Source of the DNA: Siphonodentalium dalli
Lineage: Eukaryota > Mollusca > Scaphopoda > Gadilida > Siphonodentaliidae
Reading direction: 5' to 3'
Assembly (NCBI GenBank): GCA_032622095.1
Contig: CP136069.1
Coordinates: 34,942,194-35,006,193 of the forward strand
DNA: 64,000 bases
Shown here: in pieces, positions 51,020 through 61,263 of the stretch
How positions within the stretch are numbered: position 1 is the stretch's first letter
Layout: each line of letters opens with the position of its first letter
Notes under the pieces: model-generated
Seen by the model: only the letters and a program-made list of their open reading frames with translations
Database searches by the model: none
Told to the model about the DNA's origin: nothing
Position numbers and translations under genes: made by a program

Positions 51020-52089
51020 CATGTTTCGCGATAGGACAGCACATTCGGTCGCAGGCCGGACCTCACGGTTTGGCTAATGAGCAGGGGTTGGGAGTTGGAT
51101 AATTGGGGTGGGGCAGGCTGTTTGAGGCCCCATAAAATGCCCAGTATTTTTGAAAGCGACTGTACTTTGCATCTGCACGGGCAAAATCCCTTTAACGTTT
51201 TGGACACTTGTATCGTATCAATGTGAAAGCAGGCATGTTTCGCGATAGGACGGCACATTCCGTCGCAGGCCGGACCTCACGGTTTGGCTAATGAGCAGGG
51301 GTTGGGAGTTGGATAATTGGGGTGGGGCAGGCTGTTTGAGGCCCCATAAAATGCCCAGTATTTTTGAAAGCGACTGTACATTGCATCTGCACGGGCAAAA
51401 TCCCTTTGACGTTTTGGACACTTTTATCGTATCAATGTGCAAGCAGACATGTTTCGCGATAGGACAGCACATTCGGTCGCAGGCCGGACCTCACGGTTTG
51501 GCTAATGAGCAGGGGTTGGGAGTTGGATAATTGGGGTGGGGCAGGCTGTTTGAGGCCCCATAAAATGCCCAGTATTTTTGAAAGCGACTGTACTTTGCAT
51601 ATGCACAGGCAAAATCCCTTTAACGTTTTGGACACTTTTATCGTATCAATGTGCAAGCAGGCATGTTTCGCGATAGGACGGCACATTCGGTCGCAGGCCG
51701 AACCTCACGGTTTGGCTAATGAGCAGGGGTTGGGAATTGGATAATTGGGGTGGGGCAGGCTGTTTGAGGCCCCATAAAATGCCCAGTATTTTTTAAAGCG
51801 ACTGTACTTTGCATCTGCACGGGCAAAATCCCTTTAACGTTTTGGACACTTGTATCGTATCAATGTGAAAGCAGGCATGTTTCGCGATAGGACGGCACAT
51901 TCGGTCGCAGGCCGGACCTCACGGTTTGGCTAATGAGCAGGGGTTGGGAGTTGGATAATTGGGGTGGGGCAGGCTGTTTGAGGCCCCATAAAATGCCCAG
52001 TATTTTTGAAAGCGACTGTACTTTGCATATGCACAGGCAAAATCCCTTTAACGTTTTGGACACTTTTATCGTATCAATGTGCAAGCAGG
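51020..52089 (+). repeat. 5-monomer tandem duplication, copy 1 (~1,070 bp)
   Basis: Five monomers are repeated immediately at an offset of 1,069-1,070. Shared markers are cattccgtcg (about 51,259/52,328), gcagacatgtttc (51,445/52,514), the gacagcac monomer, and the rare gtattttttaaagc (51,786/52,855), which recurs once more inverted near 63,715. Confidence 0.82.
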
Positions 52090-52975
52090 CATGTTTCGCG
52101 ATAGGACAGCACATTCGGTCGCAGGCCGGACCTCACGGTTTGGCTAATGAGCAGGGGTTGGGAGTTGGATAATTGGGGTGGGGCAGGCTGTTTGAGGCCC
52201 CATAAAATGCCCAGTATTTTGAAAGCGACTGTACTTTGCATCTGCACGGGCAAAATCCCTTTAACGTTTTGGACACTTGTATCGTATCAATGTGAAAGCA
52301 GGCATGTTTCGCGATAGGACGGCACATTCCGTCGCAGGCCGGACCTCACGGTTTGGCTAATGAGCAGGGGTTGGGAGTTGGATAATTGGGGTGGGGCAGG
52401 CTGTTTGAGGCCCCATAAAATGCCCAGTATTTTTGAAAGCGACTGTACATTGCATCTGCACGGGCAAAATCCCTTTGACGTTTTGGACACTTTTATCGTA
52501 TCAATGTGCAAGCAGACATGTTTCGCGATAGGACAGCACATTCGGTCGCAGGCCGGACCTCACGGTTTGGCTAATGAGCAGGGGTTGGGAGTTGGATAAT
52601 TGGGGTGGGGCAGGCTGTTTGAGGCCCCATAAAATGCCCAGTATTTTTGAAAGCGACTGTACTTTGCATATGCACAGGCAAAATCCCTTTAACGTTTTGG
52701 ACACTTTTATCGTATCAATGTGAAAGCAGGCATGTTTCGCGATAGGACGGCACATTCGGTCGCAGGCCGAACCTCACGGTTTGGCTAATGAGCAGGGGTT
52801 GGGAATTGGATAATTGGGGTGGGGCAGGCTGTTTGAGGCCCCATAAAATGCCCAGTATTTTTTAAAGCGACTGTACTTTGCATCTGCACGGGCAAAATCC
52901 CTTTAACGTTTTGGACACTTGTATCGTATCAATGTGAAAGCAGGCATGTTTCGCGATAGGACGGCACATTCGGTC
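52090..52975 (+). repeat. 5-monomer tandem duplication, copy 2 (partial)
   Basis: This is the second copy, about 4.1 monomers long. It has a 1-bp deletion in the T run at about 52,218 (agtattttgaaag) and gtgaaagc at 52,720 where copy 1 has gtgcaagc. The match stops at cgctggcc (52,975), where copy 1 reads cgcaggcc. Confidence 0.8.
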
Positions 52976-54780
52976 GCTGGCCGGACCTCACGGTTTGGCT
53001 AATGAGCAGGGGTTGGGAGTTGGATAATTGGGGTGGGGCAGGCTGTTTGAGGCCCCATAAAATGCCCAGTATTTTTGAAAGCGACTGTACATTGCATCTG
53101 CACGGGCAAAATCCCTTTGACGTTTTGGACACTTGTATCGTATCAATGTGAAAGCAGGCATGTTTCGCGATAGGACGGCACATTCGGTCGCTGGCCGGAC
53201 CTCACGGTTTGGCTAATGAGCAGGGGTTGGGAGTTGGATAATTGGGGTGGGGCAGGCTGTTTGAGGCCCCATAAAATGCCCAGTATTTTTGAAAGCGACT
53301 GTACTTTGCATCTGCACGGGCAAAATCCCTTTAACGTTTTGGACACTTTTATCGTATCAATGTGCAAGCAGGCATGTTTCGCGATAGGATGGCACATTCG
53401 GTCGCAGGCCGGACCTCACGGTTTGGCTAATGAGCAGGGGTTGGGAGTTGGATAATTGGGGTGGGGCAGGCTGTTTGAGGCCCCATAAAATGCCCAGTAT
53501 TTTTGAAAGCGATTGTACTTTGCATCTGCACGGGCAAAATCCCTTTAACGTTTTCGACACTTTTATCGAATCAATGTGCAAGCAGGCATGTTTCGCGATA
53601 GGACGGCACATTCGGTCGCAAGCCGGACCTCACGGTTTGGCTAATGAGCAGGGGTTGGGAGTTGGATAATTGGGGTGGGGCAGGCTGTTTGAGGCCCCAT
53701 AAAATGCCCAGTATTTTTGAAAGCGACTGTACTTTGCATATGCACAGGCAAAATCCCTTTAACGTTTTGGACACTTTTATCGTATCAAAGTGCAAGCAGG
53801 CATGTTCCGCGACAGGACGGCACATTCGGTCGCAGGCCGGACCTCACGGTTTGGCTAATGAGCAGGGGTTGGGAATTGGATAATTGGGGTGGGGCAGGCT
53901 GTTTGAGGCCCCATAAAATGCCCAGTATTTTTGAAAGCGACTGTACTTTGCATCTGCACGGGCAAAATCCCTTTAACGTTTTGGACACTTGTATCGTATC
54001 AATGTGAAAGCAGGCATGTTTCGCGATAGGACGGCACATTCGGTCGCAGGCCGGACCTCACGGTTTGGCTAATGAGCAGGGGTTGGGAGTTGGATAATTG
54101 GGGTGGGGCAGGCTGTTTGAGGCCCCATGAAATGCCAAGTATTTTTGAAAGCGACTGTACATTGCATCTGCACGGGCAAAATCCCTTTGACGTTTTGGAC
54201 ACTTTTATCGTATCAATGTGCAAGCAGGCATGTTTCGCGATAGGACAGCACATTCGGTCGCAGGCCGGACCTCACGGGTGGGGCAGGCTGTTTGAGGCCC
54301 CATAAAATGCCCAGTATTTTTGAAAGCGACTGTACTTTGCATCTACACGGGCAAAATCCCTTTAACGTTTTCGACACTTTTATCGTATCAATGTGCAAGC
54401 AGGCATGTTTCGCAATAGGACGGCACATTCGGTCGCAGGCCGGACCTCACGGTTTGGCTAATGAGCAGGGGTTGGGAGTTGGATAATTGGGGTGGGGCAG
54501 GCTGTTTGAGGCCCCATAAAATGCCCAGTATTTTTGAAAGCGACTGTACTTTGCATCTGCACAGGCAAAATCCCTTTAACGTTTTGGACACTTTTATCGT
54601 ATCAATGTGCAAGCAGGCATGTTTCGCAATAGGACGGCACATTCGGTCGCAGGCCGGACCTCACGGTTTGGCTAATGAGCAGGGGTTGGGAGTTGGATAA
54701 TTGGGGTGGGGCAGGCTGTTTGAGGCCCCATAAAATGCCCAGTATTTTTGAAAGCGACTGTACTTTGCATCTGCACGGGC
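52580..54780 (+). repeat. Left arm of a large inverted duplication
   Basis: Positions 52,580-53,880 are mirrored at 62,700-64,000 (coordinates of matching bases add to 116,580), and about 53,785-54,780 are mirrored at 60,944-61,939 (sum 115,724). Shared rare features in both arms are gtattttttaaagc, cgctggccgg, atcgaatcaatg with ttttcgac, catgttccgcgac, catgaaatgccaag, and a 39-bp deletion. The arm ends exactly at the orientation switch. Confidence 0.83.
54273..54287 (+). repeat. 39-bp deletion in a monomer, left arm
   Basis: The text reads cacgggtggggcagg, joining the cacgg at offset 155 to the ggtggggcagg near the monomer end. Thirty-nine bases, including the ttggctaatgag stretch and part of the G-rich tail, are missing. 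Two G residues are shared at the join. The only other place I see this deletion is 61,437-61,451, on the other strand. Confidence 0.9.
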
Positions 54781-54781
54781 A
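54777..54781. other. Orientation-switch junction with 5-bp microhomology
   Basis: The sequence ctgcacgggcattttatgg fuses forward offset 59-60 (cacgggca) to reverse-complement offset 18 and below (gggcattttatgg). The five bases gggca fit both sides. Forward monomers continue with aaatccc at this place and inverted ones are preceded by aaatact. It is the only orientation change in the window. Confidence 0.92.
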
Positions 54782-56640
54782 TTTTATGGGGCCTCAAACA
54801 GCCTGCCCCACCCCAATTATCCAACTCCCAACCCCTGCTCATTAGCCAAACCGTGAGGTCCGGCCTGCGACCGAATGTGCCGTCCTATCGCGAAACATTC
54901 CTGCTTTCACATTGATACGATACAAGTGTCCAAAACGTTAAAGGGATTTTGCCCGTGCAGATGCAAAGTACAGTCGCTTTCAAAAATACTGGGCATTTTA
55001 TGGGGCCTCAAACAGCCTGCCCCACCCCAATTATCCAATTCCCAACCCCTGCTCATTAGCCAAACCGTGAGGTTCGGCCTGCGACCGAATGTGCCGTCCT
55101 ATCGCGAAACATGCCTGCTTGCACATTGATACGATAAAAGTGTCCAAAACGTTAAAGGGATTTTGCCTGTGCATATGCAAAGTACAGTCGCTTTCAAAAA
55201 TACTGGGCATTTTATGGAGCCTCAAACAGCCTGCCCCACCGCAATTATCCAACTCCCAACCCCTGCTCATTAGCCAAACCGTGAGGTCCGGCCTGCGACC
55301 GAATGTGCCGTCCTATTGCGAAACATGCCTGCTTGCACTTTGATACGATAAAAGTGTCGAAAACGTTAAAGGGATTTTGCCCGTGCAGATGCAAAGTACA
55401 GTCGCTTTCAAAAATACTGGACATTTTATGGGGCCTCAAACAGCCTGCCCCACCCCAATTATCCAACTCCCAACCCCTGCTCATTAGCCAAACCGTGAGG
55501 TCCGGCCTGCGACCGAATGTGCTGTCCTATCGCGAAACATGCCTGCTTGCACATTGATACGATAAAAGTGTCCAAAACGTCAAAGGGATTTTGCCCGTGC
55601 AGATGCAATGTACAGTCGCTTTCAAAAATACTGGGCATTTTATGGGGCCTCAAACAGCCTGCCCCACCCCAATTATCCAACTCCCAACCCCTGCTCATTA
55701 GCCAAACCGTGAGGTCCGGCCTGCGACCGAATGTGCCGTCATATTGCGAAACATGCCTGCTTGCACTTTGATACGATAAAAGTGTCGAAAACGTTAAAGG
55801 GATTTTGCCCGTGCAGATGCAAAGTACAGTCGCTTTCAAAAATACTGGGCATTTTATGGGGCCTCAAACAGCCTGCCCCACCCCAATTATCCAACTCCCA
55901 ACCCCTGCTCATTAGCCAAACCGTGAGGTCCGGCCTGCGACCGAATGTGCCGTCCTATTGCGAAACATGCCTGCTTGCACATTGATACGATAAAAGTGTC
56001 CAAAACGTTAAAGGGATTTTGCCTGTGCAGATGCAAAGTACAGTCGCTTTCAAAAATACTGGGCATTTTATGGGGCCTCAAACAGCCTGCCCCACCCCAA
56101 TTATCCAACTCCCAACCCCTGCTCATTAGCCAAACCGTGAGGTCCGGCCTGCGACCGAATGTGCCGTCCTATTGCGAAACATGCCTGCTTGCACATTGAT
56201 ACGATAAAAGTGTCCAAAACGTTAAAGGGATTTTGCCCGTGCAGATGCAAAGTACAATCGCTTTCAAAAATACTGGGCATTTTATGGGGCCTCAAACAGC
56301 CTGCCCCACCCCAATTATCCAACTCCCAACCCCTGGTCATTAGCCAAACCGTGAGGTCCGGCCTGCTACCGAATGTGCTGTCCCATCGCGAAACATGCCT
56401 GCTTGCACATTGATACGATAAAAGTGTCCAAAACGTCAAAGGGATTTTGCCCGTGCAGATGCAATGTACAGTCGCTTTCAAAAATACTGGGCATTTTATG
56501 GGGCCTCAAACAGCCTGCCCCACCCCAATTATCCAACTCCCAACCCCTGCTCATTAGCCAAACCGTGAGGTCCGGCCTGCGACCGAATGTGCCGTCCTAT
56601 CGCGAAACATGCCTGCTTTCACATTGATACGATACAAGTG
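54781..56640 (-). repeat. Inverted segment similar to 44,790-46,646
   Basis: Matching bases add to 101,427. The shared order includes the rare ttggataattgc with ggctcc (forward 46,183-46,211; inverted near 55,215-55,245), aatatgacgg, gacagcac, cgattgtac (56,255) and cattcggtagcagg (56,366). Private changes occur on both sides, such as ggacattttatg at 55,420 and catcctggtcatt-like ctggtcat at 56,334, so the copy is not fresh. Confidence 0.78.
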
Positions 56641-57600
56641 TCCAAAACGTTAAAGGGATTTTGCCCGTGCAGATGCAAAATACAGTCGCTTTCAAAAATA
56701 CTAGGTATTTTATGGGGCCTCAAACAGCCTGCCCCACCCCAATTATCCAACTTCCAACCCCTGCTCATTAGCCAAACCGTGAGGTCCGGCCTGCAACCGA
56801 ATGTGCCGTCCTATCGCGAAACATGCCTGCTTGCACATTGATACGATAAAAGTGTCCAAAACGTTAAAGGGATTTTGCCCGTGCATATGCAATGTACAGT
56901 CGCTTTCAAAAATACTGGGCATTTTATGGGGCCTCAAACAGCCTGCCCCACCCCAATTATCCAACTCCCAACCCCTTCTCATTAGCCAAACCGTGAGGTC
57001 CGGCTTGCGACCGAATGTGCCGTCCTATTGCGAAACATGCCTGCTTGCACATTGATACGATAAAAGTGTCCAAAACGTTAAAGGGATTTTGCCCGTGCAG
57101 ATGCAATGTACAGTCGCTTTCAAAAATACTGGGCATTTTATGGGGCCTCAAACAGCCTGCCCCACCCCAATTATCCAACTCCCAACCCCGGCTCATTAGC
57201 CAAACCGTGAGGTCCGGCCTGCGAACCGAATGTGCTGTCCTATCGCGAAACATGCCTGCTTTCACATTGATACGATACAAGTGTCCAACACGTTAAATGG
57301 ATTTTGCCCGTGCAGATGCAAAGTACAGTCGCTTTCAAAAATACTGGGCATTTTGTGGGGCCTCAAACAGCCTGCTCCACCCCAATTATCCAACTCCCAA
57401 CCCCTGCTCATTAGCCAAACCGTGAGGTCCGGCCTGCGACCGAATGTGCCGTCCTATCGCGAAACATGCCTGCTTGCACATTGATACGATAAACGTGTCC
57501 AAAACGTTAAAGGGATTTTGCCCGTGCAGATACAAAGTACAGTCGCTTTCAAAAATACTAGGTATTTTGTGGGGCCTCAAACAGCCTGCCCCACCCCAAT
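56641..57600 (-). repeat. Inverted segment similar to 35,722-36,700
   Basis: Matching bases add to 93,322. The order in reverse is type b (atacctag), type a (ggttgcagg), the 1-bp insertion monomer (gcctgcgaaccgaatg at 57,220), the ctactgt-region monomer and the tttgtatctg monomer. The insertion is the same as at 33,312 and 36,095. Private changes include gttaaatgg at 57,293. Confidence 0.77.
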
Positions 57601-58950
57601 TATCCAACTCCCAACCCCTGCTCATTAGCCAATCCGTGAGGTCCGGCCTGCGACCGAATGTGCCGTCCTGTCGCGGAACATGCCTGCTTGCACATTGATA
57701 CGATAAAAGTGTCGAAAACGTTAAAGGGATTTTGCCCGTGCAGATGCAAAGTACAGTCGCTTTCAAAAATACTGGGCATTTTATGGGGCCTCAAACAGCC
57801 TGCCCCACCCCAATTATCCAACTTCCAACCCCTGCTCATTAGCCAAACCGTGAGGTCCGGCCTGCAACCGAATGTGCCGTCCTATCGCGAAACATGCCTG
57901 CTTGCACATTGATACGATAAAAGTGTCCAAAACGTTAAAGGGATTTTGCCCGTGCATATGCAATGTACAGTCGCTTTCAAAAATACTGGGCATTTTATGG
58001 GGCCTCAAACAGCCTGCCCCACCCCAATTATCCAACTCCCAACCCCTGCTCATTAGCCAAACCGTGAGGTCCGGCCTGCGACCGAATGTGCCGTCCTATT
58101 GCGAAACATGCCTGCTTGCACATTGATACGATAAAAGTGTCCAAAACGTTAAAGGGATTTTGCCCGTGCAGATGCAATGTACAGTCGCTTTCAAAAATAC
58201 TGGGCATTTTATGGGGCCTCAAACAGCCTGCCCCACCCCAATTATCCAACTCCCAACCCCTGCTCATTAGCCAAACCGTGAGGTCCGGCCTGCGACCGAA
58301 TGTGCCGTCCTATCGCGAAACATGCCTGCTTTCACATTGATACGATACAAGTGTCCAAAACGTTAAAGGGATTTTGCCCGTGCAGATGCGAAGTACAGTC
58401 GCTTTCAAAAATACTGGGCATTTTATGGGGCCTCAAACAGCCTGCCCCACCCCAATTATCCAATTCCCAACCCCTGCTCATTAGCCAAACCGTGAGGTTC
58501 GGCCTGCGACCGAATGTGCCGTCCTATCGCGAAACATGCCTGCTTGCACATTGATACGATAAAAGTGTCCAAAACGTTAAAGGGATTTTGCCTGTGCATA
58601 TGCAAAGTACAGTCGCTTTCAAAAATACTGGGCATTTTATGGGGCCTCAAACAGCCTGCCCCACCGCAATTATCCAACTCCCAACCCCTGCTCATTAGCC
58701 AAACCGTGAGGTCCGGCCTGCGACCGAATGTGCCGTCCTATTGCGAAACATGCCTGCTTGCACTTTGATACGATAAAAGTGTCGAAAACGTTAAAGGGAT
58801 TTTGCCCGTGCAGATGCAAAGTACAGTCGCTTTCAAAAATACTGGGCATTTTATGGGGCCTCAAACAGCCTGCCCCACCCCAATTATCCAACTCCCAACC
58901 CCTGCTCATTAGCCAAACCGTGAGGTCCGGCCTGCGACCGAATGTGCTGT
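57600..58950 (-). repeat. Inverted segment similar to 29,450-30,795
   Basis: Matching bases add to 88,395. The shared order of types covers ggaagttgg with ttttcgac, catatgcacggg with cggttgcagg, the plain cattgcatctg monomer, and the ggataattgcgg monomer. The join to the previous segment is seen as a switch of partner, not as a break in monomer phase. Confidence 0.72.
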
Positions 58951-61263
58951 CCTATCGCGAAACATGCCTGCTTGCACATTGATACGATAAAAGTGTCCAA
59001 AACGTCAAAGGGATTTTGCCCGTGCAGATGCAATGTACAGTCGCTTTCAAAAATACTGGGCATTTTATGGGGCCTCAAACAGCCTGCCCCACCCCAATTA
59101 TCCAACTCCCAACCCCTGCTCATTAGCCAAACCGTGAGGTCCGGCCTGCGACCGAATGTGCCGTCCTATTGCGAAACATGCCTGCTTGCACTTTGATACG
59201 ATAAAAGTGTCGAAAACGTTAAAGGGATTTTGCCCGTGCAGATGCAAAGTACAGTCGCTTTCAAAAATACTGGGCATTTTATGGGGCCTCAAACAGCCTG
59301 CCCCACCCCAATTATCCAACTCCCAACCCCTGCTCATTAGCCAAACCGTGAGGTCCGGCCTGCGACCGAATGTGCCGTCCTATTGCGAAACATGCCTGCT
59401 TGCACATTGATACGATAAAAGTGTCCAAAACGTTAAAGGGATTTTGCCTGTGCAGATGCAAAGTACAGTCGCTTTCAAAAATACTGGGCATTTTATGGGG
59501 CCTCAAACAGCCTGCCCCACCCCAATTATCCAACTCCCAACCCCTGCTCATTAGCCAAACCGTGAGGTCCGGCCTGCGACCGAATGTGCTGTCCTATCGC
59601 GAAACATGCCTGCTTGCACATTGATACGATAAAAGTGTCCAAAACGTCAAAGGGATTTTGCCCGTGCAGATGCAATGTACAGTCGCTTTCAAAAATACTT
59701 GGCATTTCATGGGGCCTCAAACAGCCTGCCCCACCCCAATTATCCAACTCCCAACCCCTGCTCAACAGCCAAACCGTGAGGTCCGGCCTGCGACCGAATG
59801 TGCCGTCCTATCGCGAAACATGCCTGCTTTCACATTGATACGATACAAGTGTCCAAAACGTTAAAGGGATTTTGCCCGTGCAGATGCAAAGTACAGTCGC
59901 TTTCAAAAATACTGGGCATTTTATGGGGCCTCAAACAGCCTGCCCCACCCCAATTATCCAACTTCCAACCCCTGCTCATTAGCCAAACCGTGAGGTCCGG
60001 CCTGCAACCGAATGTGCCGTCCTATCGCGAAACATGCCTGCTTGCACATTGATACGATAAAAGTGTCCAAAACGTTAAAGGGATTTTGCCCGTGCATATG
60101 CAATGTACAGTCGCTTTCAAAAATACTGGGCATTTTATGGGGCCTCAAACAGCCTGCCCCACCCCAATTATCCAACTCCCAACCCCTGCTCATTAGCCAA
60201 ACCGTGAGGTCCGGCCTGCGACCGAATGTGCCGTCCTATTGCGAAACATGCCTGCTTGCACATTGATACGATAAAAGTGTCCAAAACGTTAAAGGGATTT
60301 TGCCCGTGCAGATGCAATGTACAGTCGCTTTCAAAAATACTGGGCATTTTATGGGGCCTCAAACAGCCTGCCCCACCCCAATTATCCAACTCCCAACCCC
60401 TGCTCATTAGCCAAACCGTGAGGTCCGGCCTGCGACCGAATGTGCCGTCCTATTGCGAAACATGCCTGCTTGCACTTTGATACGATAAAAGTGTCGAAAA
60501 CGTTAAAGGGATTTTGCCCGTGCAGATGCAAAGTACAGTCGCTTTCAAAAATACTGGGCATTTTATGGGGCCTCAAACAGCCTGCCCCACCCCAATTATC
60601 CAACTCCCAACCCCTGCTCATTAGCCAAACCGTGAGGTCCGGCCTGCGACCGAATGTGCTGTCCTATCGCGAAACATGCCTGCTTGCACATTGATACGAT
60701 AAAAGTGTCCAAAACGTCAAAGGGATTTTGCCCGTGCAGATGCAATGTACAGTCGCTTTCAAAAATACTGGGCATTTTATGGGGCCTCAAACAGCCTGCC
60801 CCACCCCAATTATCCAACTCCCAACCCCTGCTCATTAGCCAAACCGTGAGGTCCGGCCTGCGACCGAATGTGCCGTCCTATTGCGAAACATGCCTGCTTG
60901 CACTTTGATTCGATAAAAGTGTCGAAAACGTTAAAGGGATTTTGCCCGTGCAGATGCAAAGTACAGTCGCTTTCAAAAATACTGGGCATTTTATGGGGCC
61001 TCAAACAGCCTGCCCCACCCCAATTATCCAACTCCCAACCCCTGCTCATTAGCCAAACCGTGAGGTCCGGCCTGCGACCGAATGTGCCGTCCTATTGCGA
61101 AACATGCCTGCTTGCACATTGATACGATAAAAGTGTCCAAAACGTTAAAGGGATTTTGCCTGTGCAGATGCAAAGTACAGTCGCTTTCAAAAATACTGGG
61201 CATTTTATGGGGCCTCAAACAGCCTGCCCCACCCCAATTATCCAACTCCCAACCCCTGCTCAT
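58670..61263 (-). repeat. Local duplication inside the inverted block (1,712-bp offset)
   Basis: The monomer order near 58,670-59,551 recurs near 60,382-61,263 at 1,712 bases (8 x 214), with gacagcac-type and ttttcgac/caaagtg-type monomers alternating. A further match at 2,140 bases (10 x 214) links 57,814-58,267 to 59,954-60,407. The later copy has ctttgattcgat (60,903) where the earlier has ctttgatacgat. The monomer near 59,705 carries ggcatttcatgg. Confidence 0.65.

Larger units (their letters stand above)
1..54780 (+). repeat. Head-to-tail + strand block of the satellite (~256 monomers)
   Basis: All monomers here read gaggcc to ctgttt on the + strand with no orientation change. Small length changes are rare. 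I saw -1 near 4,546, 5,360, 8,610, 9,429, 12,639, 17,186, 47,707, 48,115 and 52,218; +1 near 16,500, 19,710, 23,059, 33,315 and 36,096; +4 near 8,701 and 33,132; -39 at 54,278; and a larger junction at 41,322. Several of these occur in pairs because they were copied inside larger duplications. Confidence 0.97.
1..54780 (+). other. G-rich, potential quadruplex tract in each monomer
   Basis: Each forward monomer ends with runs of 4, 3, 4 and 4 guanines within about 30 bases (offsets 175-204; first copy at 175-204). The linkers are 2, 12 and 1 bases, and the middle linker includes a GG. The 12-base linker is longer than the usual strict rule of 7 or fewer, so this is a relaxed quadruplex candidate. 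The G-rich strand is the + strand up to 54,780 and the - strand after it, because the array inverts. Folding in the cell is not shown by sequence. Confidence 0.55.
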
